From contig CAYNIP010000020.1 in NCBI GenBank assembly GCA_964397305.1, positions 1 to 64,000 on the forward strand: a DNA stretch of 64,000 nt, read 5' to 3'. The notes beneath the pieces are model-generated. The model was not told the DNA's origin. It did not search any database and worked only from the letters and a program-made list of their open reading frames with translations. Origin of the DNA: JAAUTY01 sp964397305 (GTDB lineage: Bacteria > Cyanobacteriota > Cyanobacteriia > Cyanobacteriales > Spirulinaceae). Shown piece by piece: positions 1 through 8,008 of the stretch (position 1 is its first letter; each line of letters opens with the position of its first letter). The translations under genes were made by a program, and so were the position numbers.

Positions 1-92
1 AGGGGATGATATGACGATCCTCAATGATCCTCAGTTTCAGCCGCGAGCTTGGTGAGAGTCTGGGTTCGGGAGGCCTAAAATCTAGACGCTGC

Positions 93-108
93 TTAAGGTC
101 TAGGTCTC
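93..108 (+). repeat. 16-bp AAGGTC/AGGTCTC motif, copy 1
   Basis: The segment reads TTAAGGTCTAGGTCTC. A near copy (14 of 16 bases) occurs at 2586-2601. Each copy ends about 90 bp before the start codon of the gene downstream (ftsY and the HD-GYP regulator). Internally it repeats AGGTC twice. It could be a regulatory site, but with only two copies seen this is speculative. Confidence 0.25.
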
Positions 109-196
109 AAACTCAGGGGTGCTAGGGCTAGCCGATCTGGTAGCGCCTGCCCTATCCTGAAAGGACGCCACCCGCTGCTCTACTCAACGGTCAATC

Positions 197-1636
197 GTGC
201 TCAATTGGTTCAAACGCAAATCCGCCCCTGCGGCTGCGGAATCACCCGCTCCTGCTGCTCCTTCTGTCCAGGACTTGGAGACACCGACGGTTTCTGAAAC
301 ACCGGTTTCTGAAGCACCGGAGGAGCCCCAACCCGCGCCGTCTCAACCAGCCGCTGACGATTATTTGGCCTGGGCTCGAGCGGCTTATCAAAACATTCAG
401 CAGCAACAAGCGGCGACAGCAGCATCCGCTTCTACTGAGACCACGACGGCCCCGGAGATGCCAGCAGCGATGGACGGCGAGCCCGAGGTGGCAGATGCCG
501 GTCCCGTAGATCCTGCCCCGGAGGGCCCTGCCTGGCTGCAAAAGTCGGATAGCTTTGACCGCCTCAAGGAAACGGCTGTGGAGATTACGGAACCGGAGCC
601 AACTCGGCCTGCGGTTTCGGTGGCTATGGAGTTTGACGATGATTTTGTTTGGTCGGCGCGGGTGTTGGCGGCCCAGGGTCGCCAAGCAGAGGATGTGGCT
701 TTCGGGGAAATTGCTTGGCTGACGCGCCTGCGTCAGGGGCTGGGAAAAACGCGCCGTAGCTTGATTAACCAGCTCAAGGCGATTGTTGGCCAGGGGCCGC
801 TCAATGAGGAGGCGGTGCTGGAGATCGAGGCGCTGCTCTTGCAGGCTGATACGGGTGTTCAAGCTACAGATTTCATCATCGAAACGTTGCAACAACGCCT
901 CCGGGAAGAGGCCTTGCCGCCGGAGCAGGCGATCGCCTATCTCAAGGAGATTCTCTGCAACCTGCTGGAAGCTCCCTGGCAGGGCCAGTCTGGCACGGCC
1001 CTAGCCCCCGAGGTCGGTGTTTTGAACATTTGGTTGCTGACGGGGGTGAACGGCGCCGGGAAAACTACCACGATCGGCAAGCTGGCCCACATGGCGCAAC
1101 AGTCGGGCTATACCTGCACTATTGCAGCGGCTGATACCTTTCGCGCGGCGGCTGTCGAGCAGGTCCAGGTCTGGGGCGCGCGGGCTGGGGTTCCCGTGAT
1201 CGCCAATCCTGGTAAAAATACGGACCCAGCGGCGGTTGTGTTTGACGCGATCAGTGCTGCGCGGGCCCGGCAGTCCGATTTGCTCTTGGTGGATACGGCG
1301 GGGCGGTTGCAAAATAAGAAAAACCTCATGGATGAACTGGCTAAAATTCGCCGCATCATTGACCGCCAAGCGCCTGAGGCCTGTGTCCAATCCCTGCTGG
1401 TACTGGATGCGACCCTGGGACAAAACGGTTTACGTCAAGCGGAGGTTTTTGCGGAAGCGGCTAAGCTGAATGGGGTGGTGCTGACCAAGCTGGATGGTAC
1501 AGCGAAGGGGGGCGTGGCCCTGGCGATCGCCCAGCAGCTCAACCTGCCAATCCGCTTCGTCGGCGTCGGTGAAGGGATCGAAGACCTGCGCCCCTTCTCC
1601 AGCTATGAATTTGTCGAAGCCCTCCTGAGCGAGTAG
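197..1636 (+). CDS. ftsY: Signal recognition particle receptor FtsY
   Basis: FtsY docks SRP-ribosome complexes at the membrane for co-translational insertion of membrane proteins. The first ~165 residues form an Ala/Pro/Glu-rich acidic A domain. The NG GTPase domain follows, with the P-loop GVNGAGKTT near residue 284, DTFRAAAVEQ, DTAGRL near residue 365 and TKLDGTAKGG near residue 430. At 479 aa it is long for the family because of the A domain, as is usual in cyanobacteria. The start is GTG (MLNWFKRK), a typical FtsY N-terminus. It is followed after 21 bp by an MnmC-like methyltransferase gene on the same strand, probably cotranscribed. Confidence 0.96.
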   Translation: MLNWFKRKSAPAAAESPAPAAPSVQDLETPTVSETPVSEAPEEPQPAPSQPAADDYLAWARAAYQNIQQQQAATAASASTETTTAPEMPAAMDGEPEVADAGPVDPAPEGPAWLQKSDSFDRLKETAVEITEPEPTRPAVSVAMEFDDDFVWSARVLAAQGRQAEDVAFGEIAWLTRLRQGLGKTRRSLINQLKAIVGQGPLNEEAVLEIEALLLQADTGVQATDFIIETLQQRLREEALPPEQAIAYLKEILCNLLEAPWQGQSGTALAPEVGVLNIWLLTGVNGAGKTTTIGKLAHMAQQSGYTCTIAAADTFRAAAVEQVQVWGARAGVPVIANPGKNTDPAAVVFDAISAARARQSDLLLVDTAGRLQNKKNLMDELAKIRRIIDRQAPEACVQSLLVLDATLGQNGLRQAEVFAEAAKLNGVVLTKLDGTAKGGVALAIAQQLNLPIRFVGVGEGIEDLRPFSSYEFVEALLSE

Positions 1637-1657
1637 CGACCTCTATTCTGACCGGCT

Positions 1658-2545
1658 ATGTGGCCCCTGCAACAGACGGAGGACGGCTCCTACACCTTCT
1701 TCTCCCCGGAATTTAACGAGCGCTTCCATTCCCAGAGTGGTGCCCACCAAGAGGCGGCGCAAAAGTTTGTGCAGCCCTGCGACCTAGAATCGCGAGCCCG
1801 GACCCTGGCGCCGGGGGAAACCCTTTACCTGCTCGATCTTTGCTACGGGCTGGGCTACAACAGTGCCGCGGCCCTCGCGGCGATCTGGGCCGTCAATCCT
1901 CAGGCTCAGGTGGCGATCGCCGCCCTTGAGCTTGATCCCCGCATCCCCCAGCAGGCAGTAGCCCAGGACCTTCTCCAGGGCTGGCCCGAGGCGATCGCCC
2001 AGGCCCTCGCCACCCTAGCCCACCAGGGAACCGTCCAGACCGAGCGCCTCCAGGCTCACCTCTGGCTCGGCGACGCCCGCCAGACCTTGCCCCAGCTCCA
2101 GGCCACCAGGTTTCAAGCCGATGCGATCTTTCTCGACCCCTTCTCCCCGCCCCAAGGCCCCGCCCTCTGGACCCCAGATTTTCTCACCTGGGCCGCTCGC
2201 TGCCTGCGCCCCGAGGGCCGGCTGGCCACCTACTCCTGCGCCGCTGCCGTGCGAGCCACTTTGCGAGTGATCGGTTTACACTTAGGGGAAACCCCTGCCG
2301 TAGGCCGACGGGCTCCAGGGACTGTGGCCAGCTTCAGCACGACGGGTCTTGCGCCCCTAACGCCCCGCTCCGAGGAGCATTTGCAGACACGGGCTGCGGT
2401 TCCCTACCGCGATCCGTCGCTCCGCGATCCGGCCGCCGTGATTTTGGCTCGCCGTCAACAAGAACAACAGTTGAGTTCTCTGGAACCAACCACCCATTGG
2501 AAGCGTCGCTGGGCTAATTCAAGCAACGGCCATTTGGCGCATTGA
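1658..2545 (+). CDS. MnmC/MnmD-like tRNA wobble-uridine methyltransferase domain protein (DUF752)
   Basis: This is a Rossmann-fold SAM methyltransferase of the DUF752 family, the methyltransferase half of bacterial MnmC, which methylates aminomethyl-2-thiouridine at tRNA position 34. The N-terminus has the typical DGS.TFFSPEFNERFHS stretch, then the SAM motif LDLCYGLGYNS near residue 60. The acidic FLDPFSPP motif near residue 160 is followed by WTPDFL and the GRLATYSCAAAVR segment. The FAD-dependent oxidase half of E. coli MnmC is absent, so this is an MnmD-type stand-alone form. Its substrate is inferred from the family only. It sits 21 bp behind ftsY. Confidence 0.8.
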   Translation: MWPLQQTEDGSYTFFSPEFNERFHSQSGAHQEAAQKFVQPCDLESRARTLAPGETLYLLDLCYGLGYNSAAALAAIWAVNPQAQVAIAALELDPRIPQQAVAQDLLQGWPEAIAQALATLAHQGTVQTERLQAHLWLGDARQTLPQLQATRFQADAIFLDPFSPPQGPALWTPDFLTWAARCLRPEGRLATYSCAAAVRATLRVIGLHLGETPAVGRRAPGTVASFSTTGLAPLTPRSEEHLQTRAAVPYRDPSLRDPAAVILARRQQEQQLSSLEPTTHWKRRWANSSNGHLAH

Positions 2546-2585
2546 TTTTCCAGACACTCGGCATAATGGCGGATACCGAGCTACC

Positions 2586-2601
2586 CTAAGGTCCAGGTCT
2601 C
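2586..2601 (+). repeat. 16-bp AAGGTC/AGGTCTC motif, copy 2
   Basis: Reads CTAAGGTCCAGGTCTC, 14 of 16 identical to 93-108. It lies 91 bp before the start of the HD-GYP regulator gene. Confidence 0.25.
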
Positions 2602-2692
2602 TGGAATGAACGGGAGGCAGCCGGAAGATACAACCAGGCGCTGTGTCGATCGCCTCAGGCGGAGGATTTTACTCCCCTGAGATAAATTTAAG

Positions 2693-3736
2693 ATGAGCTA
2701 CCCCCTAAGGGCTGTGACTACCTTGATTTCAACCAGCGATGTCCTCACAACCTCTTCTCAGCCCATGGAGCAAGCGCGTGTCTTAGTGGCAGATGCTCGA
2801 CCGCTAGCCCGCCGTTTGACCACGGATATTCTATATTCTGAAGGCTATGAGGTTTTGGAAGCGGAGAGCGGGCCCGACGTGTTGAACCAGGCCCTGGCAA
2901 CCTTGCCGGATGCGATCATTTTGGATCTGTTTCTCCCCGGCTTAGACGGCTTGGCCGTGTGCCGTCAACTGAAGCAGGAGCCGCGCACCCAGGCTATTCC
3001 CGTGGTGGTCGCAACCGTGGCGGAAGATCGGCGATCGCGCCTCGCCAGCTTCGATGCCGGAGCGGCAGACTTCCTCCGCAAGCCCCTGGATCGGCTGGAA
3101 CTGATGACGCGCCTCCGCTCCCTCGTGGCCCAAAAGCGCCTCAGCGATGACCTGAACCGCACCAAGCAGGTGCTCTACTCCATCGCCCAGGCCCTCGCCG
3201 ATCGCTACAGTGGGCAAAGTGATCACCGCTTTGAGCACCGCATCACCCTAACCCAGCGCTTTGGAGCCTACTTAAACCTCCCGGAGACCGATATTCACGC
3301 CCTCGTGGATGCGACCTTGCTCCACGACCTCGGCACCCTGACAATTCCCGATGCGGTATTGCTGAAAACCGAACCCCTCACCGTGCCGGAGCGCGACTTG
3401 ATCCGGCAGCACGTCCTGATCAGCGAGCAAATTTGCCAGCCCCTGCGGGACTTGCAGAGCATCCTACCCATTCTCCGCCATCACCATGAACGCTGGGATG
3501 GGAGCGGCTACCCGGATGGCATCGGGGGGAGCGCCATCCCCTGGCTAGCCCAAGTGTTTCAGATCATCGATATTTACGACGCCCTAACCCGTCAACGCCC
3601 CCACAAACAAGCCCTGACTTCGACGGAGGCTCTCACCGTGCTAGATGCTGAAGCCGCCCGAGGTTGGCGCAATCCGCAGCTTGTGGAGCAGTTTCGTAAC
3701 TTTGTCCGCCGCCAGGCCCTGGAGCTAGCCCTGTAG
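2693..3736 (+). CDS. Response regulator with HD-GYP domain (predicted cyclic-di-GMP phosphodiesterase)
   Basis: An N-terminal CheY-like receiver has the phospho-acceptor in LDLFLPG (Asp near residue 78) and Lys in RKPLDR. A C-terminal HD-GYP domain follows, with the HD pair at about residues 211-212 (LLHDLG) and HHERWDGSGYPDG near 262-274. HD-GYP domains hydrolyse cyclic-di-GMP, so phosphorylation by an unidentified kinase would presumably set c-di-GMP turnover. The metal ligands and GYP signature look intact. An internal ATG at 2765 (MEQARVLVADA) is an alternative start, because the first 24 residues are not part of the receiver fold. The gene appears to be monocistronic. A broken diguanylate cyclase gene lies at 19657-21648. 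Confidence 0.9.
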   Translation: MSYPLRAVTTLISTSDVLTTSSQPMEQARVLVADARPLARRLTTDILYSEGYEVLEAESGPDVLNQALATLPDAIILDLFLPGLDGLAVCRQLKQEPRTQAIPVVVATVAEDRRSRLASFDAGAADFLRKPLDRLELMTRLRSLVAQKRLSDDLNRTKQVLYSIAQALADRYSGQSDHRFEHRITLTQRFGAYLNLPETDIHALVDATLLHDLGTLTIPDAVLLKTEPLTVPERDLIRQHVLISEQICQPLRDLQSILPILRHHHERWDGSGYPDGIGGSAIPWLAQVFQIIDIYDALTRQRPHKQALTSTEALTVLDAEAARGWRNPQLVEQFRNFVRRQALELAL

Positions 3737-3824
3737 CCGCGTGGGAGCGGATGTTTGAGCCATCGCCCCGGACCCAGTTCTGCTTTGGCCGTGGAAGTTT
3801 GCCTCATCACCGCCATTTCTGCCG

Positions 3825-4370
3825 ATGATCCTGCCGCCCCTCTGCTTGCCAGCGAACCGCCGTACTCTGAGGCCTACCGCCTTCGGGGTGAGTGCGCTCG
3901 CGTTCGTTGCCGCCCTGTTGACCGGTCTCGCGGTGAACCAAGACCAGCCCCGCTTTGTGGACTGGCTGGGGGGGAGTTGCCTAACTCTGTACGGGAGCTA
4001 TCTCAGTTACTACTACTGGAGTCACCTGCTGCGATCGCCAAGGTCGTCGCCCGCGCTGCGGGTAGATGACCAAGGCTTGGAAGATCGCACGGCGTTTTCA
4101 GGGGCTGGGTTTTTGCCCTGGACAGCGATCGCCAAGATTGAACCCTGCGTCCTCCCCCTCAAGAGCGGTGGCCGCGAGCCGGCCTTGGGGATTGCGGTGA
4201 CGGGCGATCGCCGCCGCCGCTGGCGACAGTGGCCGGTGTGGCTTTGGTTTCGCTGGCCGCCGCAGCCCTGGACCGTGGTCATTCTGGAGCGGGATCTGGA
4301 CTTGCCGCCGGGGTTCGATCTGGCTCGGGCGATCGCCACTCGCCAGCCGGCTGCGAGTCATGACGCCTAG
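3825..4370 (+). CDS. Small membrane protein with PH-like (STM3941-type) cytoplasmic part
   Basis: No certain family assignment. The 181-residue product has two hydrophobic segments (about residues 20-38 and 45-64) followed by a soluble region. The stretch VDDQGLEDRTAFSGAGFLPW then IAKIE resembles the start of bacterial PH-like domains of the STM3941 family, in which a beta strand precedes a W..I..I motif. The C-terminus is Trp/Arg rich. The ATG at 3825 fits; the gene is 88 bp after the HD-GYP gene on the same strand. The function is unknown, and membrane localisation is the only firm prediction. Confidence 0.6.
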   Translation: MILPPLCLPANRRTLRPTAFGVSALAFVAALLTGLAVNQDQPRFVDWLGGSCLTLYGSYLSYYYWSHLLRSPRSSPALRVDDQGLEDRTAFSGAGFLPWTAIAKIEPCVLPLKSGGREPALGIAVTGDRRRRWRQWPVWLWFRWPPQPWTVVILERDLDLPPGFDLARAIATRQPAASHDA

Positions 4371-4442
4371 GCATCGCTGACCCAAAAGATTTGTGGGAGG
4401 CCATGCTCCTGGGTCACGGATAGTCCGGGGGAGAGGGAGGAG

Positions 4443-4630
4443 GGGTGCATCTCAGTTAGGCAAGTTTGCCCCCTCTGCGAGAAGCCGCTGCGCGTCTACA
4501 TCCCCCGGTCCCTGCTCCCAGCTTTGGGAGCAGGGGAGCTAGAAGGCCCTCGCCTAAGCTTGGGAGTGGGATTTAGGGTGAGGGCTGAGCGTAAGGAGTC
4601 CCAACATCCCGCATAAAATCTCGTTCACCC
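4443..4630 (-). repeat. Mosaic dispersed repeat (family B left end joined to family C end)
   Basis: It opens with the family B terminus GGGTGCATCTCA (4443-4454) and its internal GGCAAGTTTGCC region. From about 4478 to 4630 it is nearly identical, in inverted orientation, to 6805-6957. It ends with the family C terminus read backwards (…CTCGTTCACCC). It therefore looks like a recombinant between two TIR-element families. A central hairpin CTGCTCCCA/TGGGAGCAG is shared with the other copies. Confidence 0.7.
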
Positions 4631-4737
4631 GAGTTATCGTCGTTTCAGTTAAGGATGAGACGGGTCAACCACGCAATCCTTGCCAAGCAAGAATTGCAGC
4701 CATTTGAGAGGGTCTCAAAATTGTTTGAAACAACTAC

Positions 4738-4832
4738 ATCCCTCTTAGGTCAGATCGGGGTGAAACGCTGATTTTTCGTCGGCTGTAATGGCGGAAATTC
4801 CTGGGAATTTCCCGGAATAACACAAGAGGGAT
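4738..4832. mobile_element. Family A MITE-like element, copy 1 (95 bp)
   Basis: The ends are perfect 9-bp inverted repeats: ATCCCTCTT at 4738-4746 and AAGAGGGAT at 4824-4832. It contains an internal hairpin GGAAATTC/GAATTTCC (4793-4812). A nearly identical copy lies at 21906-21995. It is non-coding and far too short for a transposase, so any mobility would be in trans. Confidence 0.7.
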
Positions 4833-5013
4833 ATACCTGTGGCGTTGCGATTTTTGTAACCCGCTGCTCAACACCCCTCGCCTAGGGGCACAATCCAGTT
4901 GCACAATTGTCACTTGGGCGTGGCAGCACCGTCACATCCGGGCGCTACGCTTGAACCGTTAAGTTCCTCTGTCAGTTTCTCTCAACCACCATCTCCCCGT
5001 CTGGAGAGCCTTT

Positions 5014-5547
5014 ATGACTCTGAACCACACCTGGACCGCTCACACCACCGGGCTCCCGCCCCTCGCCGATTACCGGACCTTGCGCGTTGGCCTTGCCCCT
5101 CATCAAGCTGGAGCCAATCTTCAGGCTGCCAGCTTGATCGGCGCGCAGCTCCCGGCAGTGAACCTGCGGGATGCGGACCTCAGCTTTGCGGAATTGAGTG
5201 GCGCTTGTCTACAGCAGGCCGATCTGCGGGGGGCTTGCCTCTTTCATGCAGACCTCCGGGCCGCTCAACTCTGCGAAGCCCAGCTTCTCGGTGCTGACGG
5301 GCGTGAAGCGGAGTGGAGCCGGGCTGATCTGCGGGGGGCCGATCTGCGGGCGGTTGATCTGCGGGATACGCTCCTGATCGAAGTGAATTTTCAGGGGGCT
5401 GACTTGCGGGGGGCCCGTCTCCGGGGTGCAATTCTCATCGATGCAAATCTGGATCAGGCTGACTTGCGGGGGGCTGACCTCAGCGAAACTCTCCTGGCTG
5501 GGGTGAGCTTACAGCGCACCCGCCTCGATGGGGCGGCGTGGAATTAG
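5014..5547 (+). CDS. Pentapeptide repeat protein (small)
   Basis: The 177-residue protein is built almost entirely of A(D/N)LXX pentapeptides from about residue 30 to the C-terminus (for example ADLRG, ANLDQ, ADLSE). Such repeats form a right-handed quadrilateral beta helix. There is no signal peptide and no accessory domain. Cyanobacteria encode dozens of these proteins, mostly of unknown role; a few from other bacteria protect gyrase. The gene lies between inverted copies of a 153-bp repeat (4478-4630 and 6805-6957), so it may be part of a mobile or recombining cassette. The ATG start gives a full-length product. Confidence 0.9.
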   Translation: MTLNHTWTAHTTGLPPLADYRTLRVGLAPHQAGANLQAASLIGAQLPAVNLRDADLSFAELSGACLQQADLRGACLFHADLRAAQLCEAQLLGADGREAEWSRADLRGADLRAVDLRDTLLIEVNFQGADLRGARLRGAILIDANLDQADLRGADLSETLLAGVSLQRTRLDGAAWN

Positions 5548-5560
5548 GGGCGATCGCCCC

Positions 5561-6010
5561 CTAGGACTGCGGCGGTAGGGTGATCGCCCGAGTCGGCACT
5601 GGCGTCGAGAGCACGATCGAGGTGTTGGTCTGCCCGTACTGGCTGAGCTGGCGGATGATCGCTTCGAGGTGTTGAGTGGAGCGCACCACTACCTTAATCG
5701 AGAATGAGCCACTCCCGGTAATGTGATGGGCTTCCAAAACCTCCGGCAGGGCCCGCAGCAGCTCGATCACTTCGGGATAACAGCCGGGGGTGGTCGTCAA
5801 CTGGAGAAACGCGGTCAGGGATAGACCCAGTTGCTCAAGATTAAGGTCCGCTCGATAGCCGCTGATAATCCCAGCCTCTTCAAGCTTGCGAACCCGCTCG
5901 GTCGCGGCAGGCGGCGACAGGCCTACCCGTCGCCCCAGTTCCGAAAATGAGAGTCGCGCTTCCTGTTGCAGCGCGGCAAGAATTTGCCAATCCGTCTGAT
6001 CGATCTGCAT
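5561..6010 (-). CDS. Lrp/AsnC family transcriptional regulator
   Basis: The 149-residue product is the family's usual length. The N-terminal winged helix-turn-helix (about residues 4-60) contains ILAALQQEARLSFSELGRRVGLS, followed by the recognition helix segment PPAATERVRKLEEAGII. The C-terminal RAM/effector-binding domain (about 68-145) ends in VLSTPVP. Lrp-type proteins bind amino acids and act as octamers. It is divergent from a LysE-type exporter across 155 bp, the classic arrangement for an amino-acid-responsive regulator of an exporter. The ligand cannot be told from sequence. Confidence 0.93.
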   Translation of the reverse strand: MQIDQTDWQILAALQQEARLSFSELGRRVGLSPPAATERVRKLEEAGIISGYRADLNLEQLGLSLTAFLQLTTTPGCYPEVIELLRALPEVLEAHHITGSGSFSIKVVVRSTQHLEAIIRQLSQYGQTNTSIVLSTPVPTRAITLPPQS

Positions 6011-6165
6011 TACTTAAAAAACTGCATTTAATCCCTCAAAATACCATTAAATTTGGGGTCTAAGCTGTCTGATTGCAGGGATTTTACCTTGTTTTACCCC
6101 GAAATCACTTCTAAACTGAAGTTAGTTGCAGTTGGTAACTCCAGATAATCGCTGGGGCCAGGCCG
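6011..6165. promoter_or_regulatory. Divergent lrp-like / lysE-like intergenic region
   Basis: This 155-bp spacer is markedly more AT-rich than its surroundings, with runs such as TTAAAAAA and CATTAAATTT near the regulator start, as expected for Lrp-type binding. It must hold both promoters. No symmetrical operator stands out. Confidence 0.4.
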
Positions 6166-6783
6166 ATGAATCTCACCACTCTTTTGCAAGGGTTTCTCCT
6201 GGGCTTGGCGATCGCCGCCTCCCCCGGAGCGATCGGGGTGCTCTGCATCAACCGCACCCTCCGCTACGGCCGCCGGTTAGGGTTCCTCTCCGGCCTCGGG
6301 GCGGCGACGGCCGACGGGCTCTACGGTTGCCTTGCAGGCTTCGGCCTCACGGGTATAACCACCCTCGTCCTTGGCTACCAGCGCTGGTTCCACCTCCTGG
6401 GCGGATTGATCCTCTGCTACATCGGCCTGCAAGCCCTAAGGGCTCGGCCCGCGATCGCGCCGACCCCAACCCTGACTCCGGCGCTCCCAGGCTACCAGGC
6501 CTATGCGTCAACCTTCGGGCTCACGCTCGCGAACCCCACCACGATCCTCGCCTTCACCGCGCTCTTTACCAGTCTCGAGATCGTCCCCAGCCCTGCCGCC
6601 GCCGGCCTCCTGGTCAGCGGCCTCGTCCTGGGGTCTGCCTGCTGGTGGTTGTTGTTAAGTGTTGGGGTGAGTCTTCTGGGCCGGCGCTTGCCCTGGGCCT
6701 GCTTCCGGGGACTCAACTACCTCGCCAGCCTGGTGTTCTTGGCCTGGGGTTGCTTGGCTCTGGCCCGGTTTCTGCGCGCTTAA
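6166..6783 (+). CDS. LysE/RhtB family amino-acid exporter
   Basis: The 205-residue integral membrane protein has about six hydrophobic segments. The family signature is present near the N-terminus (GFLLGLAIAASPGAIGVLCI) and in the GLTLANPTTILAF region near residue 120. LysE/RhtB proteins export amino acids such as lysine, threonine or homoserine lactone; the substrate here is unknown. It is divergent from an Lrp/AsnC regulator, which probably controls it. The ATG at 6166 aligns with the family N-terminus. A large overlapping frame on the same strand is spurious. Confidence 0.88.
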   Translation: MNLTTLLQGFLLGLAIAASPGAIGVLCINRTLRYGRRLGFLSGLGAATADGLYGCLAGFGLTGITTLVLGYQRWFHLLGGLILCYIGLQALRARPAIAPTPTLTPALPGYQAYASTFGLTLANPTTILAFTALFTSLEIVPSPAAAGLLVSGLVLGSACWWLLLSVGVSLLGRRLPWACFRGLNYLASLVFLAWGCLALARFLRA

Positions 6784-7086
6784 CTCTCAGCTCCCCAAAA
6801 TTCCGAGTGAACAAAATTTTACGCGGGATGTTGGTGCTCCTTCGCTCAGCCCTCACCCTAAATCCCACTCCCAAGCTTAGGCGAGGGCCTTCTAGCTCCC
6901 CTGCTCCCAGCTTTGGGAGCAGGGACCGGGGGATGTAGACGCGCAGCGGCTTCTCGGAGAGCGGGCCCGGTAACGAACGCTGTTCGCGCTAGCGTCGCGA
7001 GCGATAGAGGGCGACCCTCTGCTCCTAGAGCCATCGCTCAAAATTCAGGGGAGCCACGCTTTTTTTCGTCCACCCTTGTCAGGTTG
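6784..7086. other. 303-bp gene-free region occupied by a family C repeat
   Basis: Apart from about 20 bp after lysE and 10 bp before the next gene, the whole space is the 271-bp family C element. No gene is evident. Confidence 0.7.
6805..7075 (+). mobile_element. Family C TIR element, copy 1 (271 bp)
   Basis: The left end (GAGTGAACAAAATTTTACGC) and the right end read in reverse (GGGTGGACGAAAAAAAGCG) are imperfect inverted repeats. The interior carries CCCTCACCCTAAATCCC, a CTGCTCCCA/TGGGAGCAG hairpin, a GGGCCCGGTAACG segment and, close to the right end, a T7 run. A collinear copy lies at 53078-53346. I could not find a matching target duplication around this copy. It is non-coding. Confidence 0.72.
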
Positions 7087-7719
7087 TCACCCTTGGAGCC
7101 CGACCGCGACCGGGGGGGACAGGGCCACCGCGACCCCGCTGGCCGTGGGCTGGAGCCGCAACTCGGCCTGCTGAGCAAGGAAGGCCTCAAGAGACCAGCC
7201 AGGACTCAGCTCGCGCAGGCTGCTCCGCAGGGGCTGGTGGTAGTGCTGGTAAAAGGCCTTGGCCAGATCCGCCACTGGGATGGTGTCCGTGGGGCGATCA
7301 CCCGTTGCGGCGGCTACCAGAGCCCGCAGGGCCTGGGTCAGGTCACGGGCCTGGGTCAGGGAAGCCGGCCATGGGACGGGAGGAGCGATGGCTGAGCCGG
7401 CAGGCCCCCCTGAGGGCGCGGTGGGCTTAACGGGCTGGGGCGGTTGACAGTCGGGAGCGTAGGCAAACTTCCGGGCGACGTAGAATTCTCCCGGGACGGG
7501 CGAGTTGTAGATGGCAAAGCGCCGACTTTCCACCAGCAGCCTTTTGAGGGAGGCGCGATCGCCCCCCGTCAACGCTTCCAGGGCGACGGAGTAGCGCTCT
7601 TGATAGGCGGCGGCGAGGTCCTGAAAGGTGATCCACGTTTTTCCCGTCGCTTGGCTCATCTGGGCGAGGACCGCTTCGAGGCCTTCTGGCCAGTCCCTGG
7701 GCAAAGTCGTCATACTCAT
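7087..7719 (-). CDS. Hypothetical protein with two LOTUS/OST-HTH-like repeats
   Basis: The 210-residue protein has two similar ~70-residue halves joined by a Pro/Ala linker (about 105-130). Each half has the pattern of a small winged helix: a DLA..Y motif, a LK..L or SLEAFL helix, then an L.LQP..SGVAVAL or FAIYNSP..GEFYVA beta hairpin. This resembles LOTUS/OST-HTH RNA-binding domains. The assignment is by eye and tentative. The start at 7719 is chosen because AGGAGAG lies 7-8 bp upstream. It is divergent from a hybrid kinase gene. Confidence 0.6.
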   Translation of the reverse strand: MSMTTLPRDWPEGLEAVLAQMSQATGKTWITFQDLAAAYQERYSVALEALTGGDRASLKRLLVESRRFAIYNSPVPGEFYVARKFAYAPDCQPPQPVKPTAPSGGPAGSAIAPPVPWPASLTQARDLTQALRALVAAATGDRPTDTIPVADLAKAFYQHYHQPLRSSLRELSPGWSLEAFLAQQAELRLQPTASGVAVALSPPVAVGLQG

Positions 7720-8008
7720 TCTCGTCTCTCCTGCTAGCTGCATGAGTTTCTATCCGTGGCTGAACTGGAGCTACAACTGGAGGAGGTCCAATTCCGCTGC
7801 TCGCAGCGTGGGCAAACTGGCCGCATGTCGAGCCGGCGGCGTCCGTTTCCCCAAGAGCGCCGCCGGGAGCCGAGCCGGGTAGTCTGGTCACGACCTCAGA
7901 CCCTTGGCTATCCTAGAGGGGTATTTTGCCGCATGAGCCCTTACCCGAGGCGACTCACCCCCGGCTGTGTTGGGGCGCGCCGCGAGTTCTTGCCCCTTTG
8001 AGCCCGCC

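Larger units (their letters stand above)
4371..5013. other. 643-bp gene-free region with two dispersed repeats
   Basis: No convincing gene. It holds a mosaic repeat (4443-4630) and a 95-bp TIR element (4738-4832). The remaining ~180 bp before the pentapeptide gene should contain that gene's promoter, but I see no clear sigma-70 hexamers. Confidence 0.6.

Noticed and set aside
6126..6938. 270-codon + strand frame overlapping the LysE gene
   Set aside because: Its translation is Pro/Arg-rich and low complexity; the LysE frame has clear family motifs.
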